In this document: positions 22,556-34,009 of the stretch, in pieces
How the letters are laid out: every line of letters begins with the position of its first letter
Position numbering within the stretch: position 1 is the first letter of the stretch
Source of the DNA: Sycon ciliatum
Lineage: Eukaryota > Porifera > Calcarea > Leucosolenida > Sycettidae
Length of the DNA stretch: 64,000 nucleotides
NCBI RefSeq assembly: GCF_964019385.1
Contig: NC_088649.1
Span: 6,640,951 to 6,704,950 of the forward strand
Direction of reading: 5' to 3'
The notes under the pieces: generated by a model
What the model saw: only the letters and a program-made list of their open reading frames with translations
What the model was told of the DNA's origin: nothing
The model's database searches: none
Position numbers and translations under genes: made by a program

Positions 22556-23031
22556 AAATTATCCATATAAAAATCGCTCTGTGAGCGGTTCTGAAAAACC
22601 TTTACTGGTACTGCCCCGTCGTAAAAGTAAGAAATTAGAACTGGCCCATTGTCCCCCAAATGCGAACTGATCCACCTAAATCGCGAATGACGGGACCCGA
22701 ACGCACCAGTAGCACGAGGTCGGGAGGGCACAGGATCACGGCAATTATCATAGGGTAACACCAGTAGTAGCAGTAGAATTTATTATTTTGATAGGGAAGC
22801 CTACCGCTAGTACAGTACATGGCCTATGGTCCGGACCAACGTCCCCATCTGCATCCACAGGTAGGAACCTCGTGCTACTGGTGCGTTCGGGTCCCGTCAT
22901 TCGCGATTTAGGTGGATCAGTTCGCATTTGGGGGACAATGGGCCAGTTCTAATTTCTTACTTTTACGACGGGGCAGTACCAGTAAAGGTTTTTCAGAACC
23001 GCTCACAGAGCGATTTTTATATGGATAATTT
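22556..23031. repeat. Fold-back element 2 (165-bp perfect arms, 146-bp spacer)
   Basis: Arms 22556-22720 and 22867-23031 are exact reverse complements as far as I can read. The outer end has a small hairpin (CGCTCTGTGAGCG) followed by a T/A run, as in fold-back element 1. The shared internal word TTTCTTACTTTT.CGACGGGG links the two. Confidence 0.93.
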
Positions 23032-23039
23032 CAGCTCTT

Positions 23040-24230
23040 TTTCCGTTCCCTCCCCACCCCAACCCCGAAGGTAAACATGATGACCACGCGCGCGATGTAC
23101 TGTATGTAGCCATGCGACTGCAATAACACACTGATACATACCAGCCCTCCCCGCCTCGCTACCCCGCAGACAGATACACAAACATGTGTATGCACACGGC
23201 ACACACACGTGGCCACGCACACATACGCACATGCACACGACACAAACAGGAAATTCTTCATGTATAATGCCATGCAAAGCAGTGGCCACCGTACTTGAGG
23301 AAGTCAGTTGTGAAACAAAAATAATTCAACTACAGCGTGTAGACAAGCTGACGGCCAAAGCATAACATAGCAAACATGACATTTGCCCAAGGATTGCAGT
23401 TTGCAGACCATGCCATGGAAGCAGCGAATACAGAATGTAATATCATACAAAGTGACAAGCAAGGATGTGGCCATCATACACCAGAAACTTGCAGAAAGTC
23501 ACATATCCAACAGATAGAGAAGTGAACAGCAATCTGATACAGCCCACACAGGACAAAGCGGACCTGATACTCGTCCCAGGATCGCAAGTGGCAAACCCTT
23601 TTCAATGCATAACATGCAGGTGTACGTTAGACGCATGAACATCTGACCGTGTCGCCAGCATACAATGTCATCAGATGTTTACCCCACAAGTTACACACAT
23701 GCACAGTAGAAGCACAATGAAAGCAATAGAAAAGTACGATGTGGTTGCTGAAGCATCTTCACACTTCAAATTCAGACTTCAATGTGGTCGTCACAGGATG
23801 ATATACCTGCAAGATACAAGTGATGAAGAAAGAAAGCAGAAGGTCGTGAGGTAGGCTATGAGACACTACAAACGGTTCACCTACATGTCTGTTCAGGGCT
23901 AGTGCACTCACACGCAGAATTGTCATAATCGAGCATTTCCCAAACTGAGAAGTGCAATGAAATCCACTTGCATGCACAGGAGCAATTTTGCAATATTATG
24001 ATGCGCAATTCTACACGATCTGCGATGCTGCGTGCGATGTGCCCTGCTGTCATGATAGTGACAGTCACCGCAGTATGTTTTGTCAACGTCGCCCGTGCAC
24101 TCTTCTGTCAAGTCCAAAGTGCTCACATACTTGGCAATGTTTTTGCAGTGAATAACTTTTATCCTAGTTATGTCACGGGTAACTTTAATGAAGTACCCGC
24201 AGGCCGTGTCGATCTGCACATCGTCCACTC
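23040..24230. other. Anonymous non-coding stretch
   Basis: A CA-rich patch lies at about 23170-23260. No gene, RNA or clear element is seen. Confidence 0.4.
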
Positions 24231-24236
24231 TCTCAT

Positions 24237-24459
24237 GTACTTGGCCTGCTTTGTCTGTGTATCCATTTCATGTGCGATCCACAAAATCGACTAGACAGTG
24301 GGTGCAATACGCGCTCTACCTGAAGACGTTCTTCTGGCGACATCTCGCCATGTACTTGGCCTGGCTTTGTCTGTGTATCCATTTCATGTTCGATCAACAA
24401 AATCTCAATGCACTACAGAGACTAGACAGTGGGTGCAATACGCTCTCTATCTGAAGACG
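24237..24459. repeat. Direct duplication, unit about 110 bp
   Basis: The words GTACTTGGCCTG, TTTGTCTGTGTATCCATTTC and GACTAGACAGTGGGTGCAAT occur twice in the same order (from 24237 and from 24353). Confidence 0.85.
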
Positions 24460-24461
24460 TG

Positions 24462-24840
24462 AACCATTACATTTTTTGGAAAAGTTATACGTACACCTGA
24501 AACGTAATGAAGTACAGGAATAGAGAGAGTGACCTGGTGACTACAATACGCTCTCGACCTGATATAGTGATAACGTGAGTACAAGACACTCTCCACCTGA
24601 TAACGTGTTAGAAGGTAACATGTCTACAGTCCCACCGTACCCTTCCGACACGACTGTAGACCATTAATTTTTTTTGAGAAGTTATACGTACACCTTAAAC
24701 GTAATGAAGTACAGGAATAGAGAGAGTGACTACAATACGCTCTCGACCTGATAACGTGAGTACAAGACACTCTCCACCTGATAACGTGTTAGTAGAAGGT
24801 AACAGGTCTACAGTCCCATCATTCCTCATTCACCATCGCG
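24462..24840. repeat. Direct duplication, unit about 190 bp
   Basis: GTTATACGTACACC, AACGTAATGAAGTACAGGAA, TACAATACGCTCTCGACCTG and ACAAGACACTCTCCACCTGA recur in the same order from about 24480 and from about 24680. The first copy has small internal duplications. Confidence 0.85.
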
Positions 24841-26445
24841 CGATACCCTGGCACACACTGGCAACATACCGTATCAATGGGGTGCCTTACCGTCGTCTAG
24901 AGGAGACGTCTTCGCAGCAATATTTTCCCTCCTGCGCATTCAGTCGCCCGATTCATCGGGCCAATTCAGCAACAGGGCCGTGGACACACAGGGGGCAGAG
25001 GAGAGACATTGTTAGTGGACAAGAAATATGCAGTGGCAAGTGGCGAGTGCCGCATGGATGTCAAGTTGTCATGCACAATTCAGCTATTACTTACGGTCCA
25101 GCTAGTCCTGCCATTGCTCGCTCGTCCTGGTTCCTCCTCGTTCGTCTTCCTGCACGTCTGCACTTCTCCTTCCCCACCGTTGGCTTTGCGGTACGGGGGT
25201 GCCGGAAGGAATTCCCACCATGTATCCATGTACATGAAGTCCCACCATGACTCTCCATGCACATGCCCACGGCCACGTCAGCAGTTTGTATAGTACCGGA
25301 AGGAGTTCCCACGATGTCTCCAAAGGCCTAGAGCGGACGTCTTTGCAGCAATTCTTTTCGCCCTGCGCATTCAGTTCGCCGACGATGTCTCCAAAGGCAA
25401 AGGCCTAGAGCCTAGTAGAGGGGACGTCTTTGCAGCAATTCTTTTCACCCTAGTACCCTGCACATTCACTCCGCCGACACGACAGCGTTTACGGGGCCGT
25501 TCCAGGTGCAAAAGGTCCACGTCAGCAGTTCTCAACTATTTCGCGTACGGGATAGTCGCCGCGACAGCGTTTAAGGGGTCGTTCCAGGTGCAAAAAGTAT
25601 CCATCAATGGCACTTTGCAGTATGGGGTACGGAAAAGGGGCCTCCTCGTTCGACTTCGTCGACTTCTGCAGTTCTCCTTCCCGTCAGGGGTACCGAAAGG
25701 GGCCTCCTCGCAGTTGTCCTTGCCGTCAGGTCCACGTCATGCAATTCTCAACTATTTCGCGTACGGGATAGTCGTCTTTGTCGTACGCGACATCGGCGTT
25801 TACCGAGTGGCATTGGCACAAAGCAGACCGTTGACGGGGTCACGTGTCAAAAAAGTATCAACAACGTGTCGACTACGTGTCGACCACGTGTATAGCGGTA
25901 CACTCAGCGGTACACTAATTCTCGTGCCATTCTCGTGTCACAAAACTGGAACATCGAGTACCAGTATGGAAAGGCTTCAGACAGGAAGCCTTTCCAATGA
26001 ATCGAAGGAAAACGGTCAACTCAGAGATCACCTGTCATCGAGTATTCCGTAAAAGGAGGCCTCGGCAGCGGAAAAGCTAAATTTAGAAAAGAGATCCTGT
26101 CAGCTTTTCCATTATTTATTGCATTCCGCCCAAAATCAGCACACTTTTCGTAAATGAAAGAGTCAAAACAAGCAAATGAATCAAAGGAAACTGGTCAACT
26201 CACCTGTCATTGAGTAATATTCCGCGAAAGGAGGTCTCAGCAGCGCCGAAACGAAATAAGCCAGGCCAGGAGACGAAATATCCGAAACAGCTCATGCAAG
26301 AAGCAGTTCCAAAGAAGGAAGTAAATATTAGTTCCTCGCGCATGCACATATCCGAACACGGATCCGCGGACTGCATGCACTGCATGCAACACAACGTCTG
26401 CCGTGCACGTGCACAGCACGCGGCTACCAAGCGTTGGTAGATCTA
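24841..26445. other. Non-coding stretch with imperfect direct repeats
   Basis: GATGTCTCCAAAGGC, ACGTCTTTGCAGCAATTCTT and TATTTCGCGTACGGGATAGT each occur twice between 25300 and 25770. AATGAATC.AAGGAAA with CACCTGTCAT recurs near 25995 and 26177. No gene is seen. Confidence 0.5.
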
Positions 26446-26504
26446 ATACCGAGCACCTTACGTAGAGACTTACGTAGCCTAAGTGAAATACCGAGCACGA
26501 CCAC

Positions 26505-27641
26505 TTGCACCCTCTGAAGGAGGCCATCGACAGCAAACTGATCCCTGCTTTGATGAAGCATCAACTGAATGATGTGGAGATGGATTTGGTCAAGCTCCCA
26601 ACTCGGTTAGGAGGTATGTCCTTTGATGATCCAATGGCCGAAGCAGAACGCAAGCATGCGGACTCACTGCAATGCACAGCGCACCTCACAGAGCAGATTG
26701 TGAAGAACGAACCAGACGCTGATGTCATGGATAGTGTTGCGCACGACCGAGAGCAAAAGGCAGTTGTTCACCAGCGTAACTGAGCATCCGCAACAACCAG
26801 AGCTAATGAGGTGCAGAGCAGGCTGCCGCCACTCCAACAGCGAGCCATGTCATTAGCCAGAGAGAAGGGAGGCTCTAGTACGCTCACGTCCATCCCAGTA
26901 TCGGAACATGGGCTGTGTTTCGACGCGAAAGCCGATTTCCATGATCATGTCCACCTGCGCTATGGCTGGCCCTTGGATAGGCTGCCGGATACCTGTCCCT
27001 GTGGAGAGCGGTTCACTGTGGACCATGCCCAGATATGTAAGCTGTCGGGCTTCATTCACATGCGCCATGATGAGGTCACCAATTTCCTAGCCTCATGCAT
27101 GAAAGAGATCCACAACGATGTGGAAGTTGAGCCGACACTCCAACCCATCACCGGTGAAGCCTTTCGCTATCGTACTGCCAATGTTGAGCCCGATGCGCGA
27201 GCGGACATCCGGGTGCGGGGCTTTTGGAACCATAGCCGCAATGCATTTTTCGATACGAGGGTGTTCTATCCCCACGCAGCGAGCTATCGGTCCCAGCCCA
27301 TTGCATCTATTTATCGCAAGTTGGAAGGTGCCAAGAAGCGGGAGTATGGCGAAAGAGTTAACCAAGTTGAACATGGCTCGTTCACACCACTGGTCTTCTC
27401 CTCTTGCGGCGGAATGGGTCCAGAGGCAGCCATCGTCGTCAAGCGGATTGCTGATGCTCTGGCTTCTAAGCGCAAGGAGAGCTACAGCAAAGTCGTTTGC
27501 TGGATGCGCTGCTGCTTGGCTTTCTCTCTTGCTAGGTCTGCGATCCGGTGCGTTCGAGGATCACGCTCCGTTCGCCGCCGTCACATCAACCTTGTGCCTG
27601 TCGACCTCGTGCAGGCTGAGGCTCGCCTTGCTACGCATTAG
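26505..27641 (+). pseudogene. C-terminal domain of a non-LTR element protein (CxC...H...C finger, nuclease-like)
   Basis: The frame starts after the RT (LPTRLGGMSFDDP), then has a zinc-finger-like CPCGERFTVDHAQIC, a DARADIRV word and a FFDTRVFYPHA word, ending ARLATH. The paired acidic words after a C-x-C-x7-H-x4-C finger suggest a restriction-like (PD-(D/E)XK) endonuclease, as in R2/NeSL-type LINEs; this is inference. One in-frame TGA at 26781-26783 interrupts it. The same domain occurs at 51064-51960. Similar proteins are common in cnidarian, sponge and mollusc genomes. The copy is 5'-truncated and not functional. Confidence 0.8.
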
Positions 27642-27745
27642 ACTGTCTTCACAGCCATTTTAGCTTCCTCCTTATTGGACTGTTTTCACAGCCATTGTAG
27701 CTTCCTCCGTATAAGACTGTTTTCACAGCCATTTCAGCTCATTTT
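27640..27745 (+). repeat. Three-copy tandem repeat in the LINE 3' non-coding region
   Basis: A unit of about 37 bp with GACTGTTTTCACAGCCATTT followed by AGCTTCCTCC occurs three times with small changes, directly after the stop codon. Confidence 0.85.
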
Positions 27746-27859
27746 CTCTCGGTACTAAGCTGTTGACCTTGCACTTGTGTTTATTTTGCCCGTACAAGAG
27801 GCTTGGAACCACTTTCATAAAAAAAAAATACCGAGCACCTTACGTAGAAACTTACGTAA

Positions 27860-28530
27860 CATAGCGGTGTCGTTTTTCTTGCCATGTGAACACAATAATA
27901 GAAAAGCTGACAGGATCGCTTTTCTAAATACCGTAATGTCGTGTATAAAAGCAGGTGCTTACGGCCGTAAAAGCCGGGATTCAAACCATGCTTCCATTCA
28001 AGTTATTCTTCTATTCAAAACATGCTTCTACGTCAACACCATCCGTCTACACTGTGCAGTGCATACTGCCACGCATGTACTTGCACATGTACTTTGCAGA
28101 GAGTGGCTTCTGTTCAAATCATGCTTCTGTGTCACGGCAAGCTCAGAAAAAAATGGGCTCCTATTCGAGTCATACTTCTATCCAGGTCATGATTGCATAC
28201 GGGACAGTACAGTAGTTAGAGTACACAAGTTGCAAAATGGACGGTCTCAGTGCAGAGCAGAGCAGAAAGCTTTTTGTGCCGTTCTATTAGAACTACACAG
28301 GGAGAGTGATAAATTATACACTGTAGAGGATTTTTTGTGAAGATAGGCGTGAAACGAAACTCATTGTATGTCATTGTATGTCATTCAGAAAAGGTTTGAG
28401 GACACAGGAACAGCAAATAGAACAGAAAAAGAAAAGTGAAAAATGCCAGAACACAAGAGGAAGAAGCTTGCCGTGCTGCGACAGACAAGAAGGGTGTGTT
28501 GCAGAGGAAACTTTTTGAAAGGCTTGAAAT
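27860..28530. other. Anonymous non-coding stretch
   Basis: The piece AATAGAAAAGCTGACAGGAT at 27897-27916 is the reverse complement of a piece near 26093-26113. This suggests the LINE at 26477 landed inside a larger inverted-repeat element. No gene is seen. Confidence 0.45.
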
Positions 28531-28536
28531 AATAAT

Positions 28537-29056
28537 TAGGCCAAAACAAAAAATAGGCTTGTTTCCGGTCGGCAACCCCTCAAAAAGGAGACTCGGTCGG
28601 CCGGAATGAAACTTTTTTTGGATACTTTTTTTGGTTCCTCAATCGTTGTGGTATTGATAGACAAGAGCACCTACACATGTACATTGTACATATATCATGG
28701 CAAGGATCAATGTCAAAGTTGACTGACTCACTGTTCTTGTACAGCATGTGGTGTATTCCTGTTTTCATACATCCTGAGAAATCAAGCAAACAGTTCGAGT
28801 CCTTCCAGCTCCGTTATTCTAGCTCGTATCGACCCCGGAGGTTTTCGAGCCCACAGCTGAGAATCTCTGCTACCTTGCAGGTGTTTCGATTGTGGAATTC
28901 GGTTGAGATTTGACTGAGTTATGACTCGTTGAGTGCACTTGCACACATGGCATTGCCACCGTTTGTATGCATTTGGGACCAAAAAAAGTCTCAGAATTTG
29001 GGAAAAAGTGGCCCGGTCGGGCGACCAGAAACAAGGTCATTATTTGTTTCGGCCTT
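28537..29056. mobile_element. Decayed inverted-repeat element (about 520 bp)
   Basis: Left TAGGCCAAAACAAAAAATAG and right (reversed) TAAGGCCGAAACAAATAATG begin imperfect arms that continue with a shared CTTGTTTC.GGTCG word. No target duplication is clear and no gene is present. Confidence 0.55.
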
Positions 29057-29243
29057 AGCAGGGCATAACACTTCACCATTGGCATCTATTTAACCCTAAT
29101 TCCTGAAAAAGAAGGGATATGCATACGTTGTACAAAGTTTAACCATGCTCTTTTCATGTATATACTGTGAGTTACTTGAATATGTTAGTGCCGACTGTTA
29201 GCTTCCCAACCAGTCAATAAAAGCGGACACCAAATCTCGGAGC

Positions 29244-30538
29244 TCATGGCTCGAAGTAGAGCGTCAAGATCCGCCGTGCCTTTTTACCCTCCGCATTGTT
29301 GCAGTCGGCTGATGGCTGAGTGGATGGCTGAAATTGATGATCATATTCAATGGTAGTGTGCACTTGCTCCTCAACATTGCTCTCGCCGTTTAATTCACAA
29401 AAGTTGTGCATAACAAAGCATGCGTAGATAACAAAAGGCAGATCATCCATTTTATATCCATTGAGCGCTTCAGGATACCGAATCGTGCCTTCAGGCGGCC
29501 GAATGCACACTCTATCACCATCCTTGCACGACAGAGCTTCAGCCCAAAGTACTGCTCCTGAGGCGTTGACCCGCCTCCAGCATACTCTTTCATCACATAG
29601 GGCAGTAATGGATACGCTGGATCTCCAAGGAGAAATACCGCCACTGGATCCTCATCCTCCAGCAACTTGCGAGGGCAAGGCGGAATAGAGTGGTCTTTGA
29701 GACTCTGGCTCAACTTAGAGTTGGCAAACACACGAGCATGGTGCACACTCCCTGGCCATTTGACTACAACATCAATAAAGCAGTACCTGTAGTCATAGGC
29801 TGCCTGGACGTTCAGCGAATAGCGACTCTTCCGGTTGATGAAATCTGTAGACTGCACAGAAGGCTGCTTGATGTCAATGTGCGTGCCATCTACGGCACCC
29901 AGACATTGGGGCACTCCATGTTGCCTCTTGAAGTTGGTCACAAGTTCCTTGACATCAGCTTCAGAACTAGGTAAAACAATGTACTTTGGACCTAGATGGA
30001 GTGTAATGGCTTTGGAAACACGGCGAACAATCTGACTGACTGCGGCCCTTGACACACCGAACGCGTTGGCAGTTTTCCGGAAACGGACCTCGTCGCTTAT
30101 GTAGTACAGGAAAATGGCCACTTGCTTGTCCACAGCGATAGACTTCCGCATGTTTGTGTCCTGTTTCTGGATAAAGGGCCTAAGATCATTGAACAGCTTG
30201 TCAAAATTCACCTTCTTCATACGAAAATTCTCCTTGTACTCCTGTGGAAAGGATACACCATTGCTGATGTTGTCCCACCATAGGGAGGTTCTGCCTGGCT
30301 TTATCCAGCACCGGCGCTTCGCCTTGAGGCTTACAACTCTCTTCGCTCTCCTATCCAGATCCCGTTTCTGCAGTAAATACCACTGCACCAACTTCTCTAC
30401 TTTCGAACGGTGCAGTAGATGAGCTTGTAGGATGGCCAAGTGATTGCAGGTCTGGACTGCAAAGAGTGCGCAGAGAACGGCTACAGCGATCACCCTTCTT
30501 TTGTGCGTCTTCAGTGAAGAGCTCGGGACCGGTGGCAT
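29244..30538 (-). pseudogene. PIF/Harbinger-type transposase with one frameshift
   Basis: The ATG at 30538 (MPPVPSS) was chosen. An N-terminal region with a helix-turn-helix-like segment ([20 protein letters not shown]) precedes a DDE_Tnp_4-type core: [25 protein letters not shown] and [18 protein letters not shown] hold the D, D and E. After RFGILKR the frame shifts near 29455-29470 and continues in another frame as [20 protein letters not shown], the usual C-terminal HNFC block, ending at about 29247. Total length is about 430 residues, normal for the family. Host HARBI1-like genes are related, but the frameshift favours a dead transposon copy. Clear 3-bp-flanked termini were not found. Confidence 0.85.
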
Positions 30539-30934
30539 GGTTGCACCCGGTACCCCAGAGAACAACTGAACGTAGCCACTACGGGGATGGCGGCAGTAAA
30601 GGACGCTGCAGCGCTGCACGAAGATGGCCTAGTGAGCGTGATGAAATAATTAATTTTGTAATAATCCGGCACACAAAAAGCTCTCGATCTCTCTTTCGAT
30701 TATTCCGCCATTTCGGTAGCCATGGCACAGAAACGATGAGGTTCCGTTTTCGCTGTTTACACAGTTGGAATCCGGAAAAAAATAGTTGCGTTTCCAGATT
30801 CTTACACCTTGGTGAGCGTTTTTATTTTGTTCCGTTTCGCGCTTGCGTTTCTTTCGTTTTCGTGTACTGTCGTGTAAACGGAAGGCCAAAACGCCAAATA
30901 TTCATGCGTTTTCGCTGGCAGCGTTGTCGTGTAA

Positions 30935-31800
30935 ACGCACCCAAGATCGCATCATTCTCGATTCAAGGACGCGTACTGCGGTGGCTGGAGAGTTACCTGT
31001 GTGGTCGCTCACAGCAAGTAAATATCTCGGGTCAATTGTCCCACCCTGAACGCGTGTGTTCTGGTGTCCCCCAGGGATCAATTCTGGGGCCCCTGCTTTT
31101 TCTAATGAATGTGAATGATATCGGTGCAATTCACAACACCTCGCTATATGCGGACGACACCACTCTTCTGGCTAGTCACCAGTTGCTCCCCGTCGCGTGT
31201 CCAGACCTGCAGGTAGGAATAGACTGTGTGGTCAAGTGGATGCGAAGGTGGAAACTCCGGCCGAACTCCGCCAAGACCGAGATCATTTGTGTCGTCCCCA
31301 ACGCGTCATCACCCTGTGCTCGCCCAGCTTCTGACCCGGGCACAAGGCACCCCTACCCGCCATCAGCAGTCAAATGGCCTACTAAGCCAGGCAAACCGTA
31401 GCCGCCGCGGTCAGCGGAGATTTTCTGTTGCTGGTGCTCTGCTGTGGAACGCTCTCCCTGGTGAGGTCCGCACAATTACCCGGCTACCTGAGTTTAAGCA
31501 TGCATGCGTACCATACGCCTGTAGGGAGTAGTTCGAGTTGCTGCTGATTGCTCTGCTCTCCCTCCCCGTGCAGTTCAGTAACCCGGACGTAGTATCACAG
31601 ATACATCGTATTCTCTCTCTCCCCCCGTTTACCCGCAGTCATTAGTATCCTATTCTCTTACTTTGTGCTTCCATAGCTTTTACTATGTTCTTCCATAGCC
31701 ACTTCTAGGCTAAGCCTTCGCCGTCATTTTATTGGGTCGTCATCCCGTTTGAATGTGCGAAGTGAAATAAAAACCAACCAACCAAACCAACATCATCAGA
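30935..31800 (+). pseudogene. LINE 3' part: RT palm to C-terminus with (ACCA)n tail
   Basis: The frame holds WLESYLCGRSQQVNISG, CSGVPQGSILGPLLF and the catalytic YADDT block. It then shifts frame near 31300 and continues to a GALLWNALPGEVR C-terminal word. An AATAAAAACCAACCAACC tail near 31767-31790 marks the 3' end. A second 3' end of the same family lies on the minus strand at 42014-42170. The CR1/Jockey-like assignment rests on the WNxLP word. 5'-truncated and frameshifted. Confidence 0.85.
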
Positions 31801-32709
31801 TGTTGCACATCTTCAAACCTTTCTTTTCCATTTCCCCGATGATCCTACCCCGACACCTACATGTATAACCAAGAGTACATAACCCCCCAGAGTGTGCAAC
31901 TCCACTATGCAGTCCATGCGCCAAGACCGAAAAAGTCGTCTAAAAGTTGTACTTTTTTATGCAGATTAGCCACTTTTCCGAGCTGAATATATTCAAATCT
32001 TCGTTGAAAAATTGTCAAGAAAATGTTAGATGTCTCGAGTCGTTTGCAATTTTCTCTCCATCAGTGCTTGTTTGCGGAAGTTTTGCTTTCCGGACACCTT
32101 GATTGGGCCTTTGACGTTGTGGATGTCAGTTGTAGTGGTCGTTACTCATTGTCTCGACGTCGCTGGGAGTGTTTTTGTGGGAGCTGTCAAATATTCGTAA
32201 AAATCAGGCAAGTGGCAAAGAAAAATTCGCCACATTTTTGGGCAAGGTAGTATGTAGACATCGATGCTTTCCTTTGACTCTTCACCGATGTGGAAACACT
32301 TCCAGAAGCGTTCATCGGTGTTCAGTTCTTGATGGGATCGTGGTGGCGTCCACGGTTTGGAACAAAACAAAACCAATGCATTGTCTGTCGTCACCAGTGG
32401 GAGACGTATTACATGGCAAAGAAATGCACCAGCACCCGTATTCACTCTTGAGGGGCCTGAGATAGAAGCCCACATCATCTTCGTTCAAATGACAAAGTTC
32501 TAACCAGGGTCTGCAGACCGCAATTTCAAAGCATTGGCGTGTTCTTCGGGCTTGCAATAGTGTTATAATTACTCATGAATGTCTCTTGTAAGATTCGTGC
32601 GAAACTGAAAGTTGTAATGTACTCTCAGGACAGCTTGAAGTAGGTTTCAATTCTCAGTGAAGTGCAAAGGTCTTAAACCGTCATTGCGAATGTCAATGGG
32701 AATATGATC
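31801..32709. other. Mostly anonymous, with one end of the CAAGAGTAC family
   Basis: CAAGAGTACATAACCCCCCA and the following GAGTGTGCAACTCC at 31872-31905 match the left end of the 282-bp MITE at 18211, without a matching right end. The rest shows no gene. Confidence 0.6.
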
Positions 32710-32752
32710 CAAGAGTCCACAACCCCAAGGGAAAGGTGTGATGGACTCTTAG
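32710..32752. mobile_element. Micro-MITE of the CAAGAGT family (43 bp)
   Basis: Ends are CAAGAGTCC (left) and CTAAGAGTCC (right, reversed). A perfect 7-bp duplication TATGATC lies at 32703-32709 and 32753-32759. Confidence 0.7.
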
Positions 32753-32790
32753 TATGATCTGTGCGCAAAGAACTGCAGTTGAGTCATCGT

Positions 32791-33187
32791 TTTAGCAATA
32801 TGGCTGCGTTCTGGGTTTTAGCAATATGGCTGCGTTCTGGGTTTTAGCAATATGGCTGCGTTCTGGGTTTTAGCAATATGGCTGCGTTCTGGGTTTTAGC
32901 AATATGGCTGCGTTCTGGGTTTTAGCAATATGGCTGCGTTCTGGGTTTTAGCAATATGGCTGCGTTCTGGGTTTTAGCAATATGGCTGCGTTCTGGGTTT
33001 TAGCAATATGGCTGCGTTCTGGGTTTTAGCAATATGGCTGCGTTCTGGGTTTTAGCAATATGGCTGCGTTCTGGGTTTTAGCAATATGGCTGCGTTCTGG
33101 GTTTTAGCAATATGGCTGCGTTCTGGGTTTTAGCAATATGGCTGCGTTCTGGGTTTTAGCAATATGGCTGCGTTCTGGGTTTTAGCA
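32791..33187. repeat. 26-bp minisatellite, about 15 copies
   Basis: The unit starts TTTTAGCAATATGGCTGCG and is repeated about 15 times with no differences that I can see, so expansion is recent. There are no variable spacers, so it is not CRISPR-like. Confidence 0.97.
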
Positions 33188-33363
33188 CATCCTTAGACTC
33201 TTATTGTACTGGAGTGTGCACTTTATAACACGTGTACATGTATAACAAAAGCTGAATTATAGAACGGTAGAAAATGATATGCCCCATTCTCAGCTTTGGT
33301 TTCTGGCGTTCTTTTAATTATTAGTATTTCAGGCTGCGTGTTCTTGGGCTGCGTGTTCTTTAA

Positions 33364-33937
33364 AGGGGAAGTTAACACCAGTTGTAGTCTTCGGGGTGCT
33401 GAGTCGAATGGTCTTGGTCCGAGGAAGCTGAGACGCTCCTTTCCTCCTTTATTCCCAATCGAACTCGCGCACTTCCACCGAAACTGGGTGACTGCTCCCT
33501 ACTAGATGGGGATTTGTATGCAAAATGTCACTATTAAAGCGCCATTTCGTTCTTATCAAAGCACGGATGACCGCGATTAGCCCATATGTTTTAGACTGGT
33601 TTTGGTCCGAAAAGGCAGCGATGCAGCATTCCTCATTTATTCCCAATCGAACACGGCTGAACAAGCGGTCACGTGCTCGTGCGTACACCAGTCACCTGGT
33701 CACAGCGACAGCAGGCGACAACTTTCACACCAAGGTTCAACGCAAAGGTTCAAAGGTTCAACTCCAGTGACAGAAACTCGCTCAAACATGCTGTAAGTTG
33801 TAGCCTGCAGACACGGTGACCAGGTGACTGGTGTACGCACGAGCACGTGACCGCTTGTTCAGCCATGTTCGATTGGGAACAAAGGAGGAACGCTGCATCG
33901 CAGCGTTTTCGGACCAAAACCAGTCGACTCAGAATCC
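33364..33937. mobile_element. Kolobok-like MITE, copy 1 (right end missing)
   Basis: It starts AGGGGAAGTTAA after TTAA (33360-33363). It shares long segments with the copy at 34458-35318, including both sides of the central fold, but lacks the outer half of the right arm. Confidence 0.8.
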
Positions 33938-34009
33938 TGTTTTACCATTTCACCCGCCGATACCCGGAAACCCTCAATAATTTCAACATACTGTAGTTCT
34001 ATCCAAGAG

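Larger units (their letters stand above)
26477..27827 (+). mobile_element. 5'-truncated LINE with 31-bp target duplications
   Basis: The insert is flanked by a 31-bp direct repeat (26446-26476 and 27828-27858, starting ATACCGAGCACC, one mismatch). It ends in an A-tail just before the right copy. It carries only the C-terminal part of the element's protein plus a 3' non-coding region. The A-tail and variable-length duplication are signs of target-primed reverse transcription. Confidence 0.9.

Noticed and set aside
32791-33187. CRISPR-like array
   Set aside because: Units are head-to-tail with no spacers, and the genome is eukaryotic.
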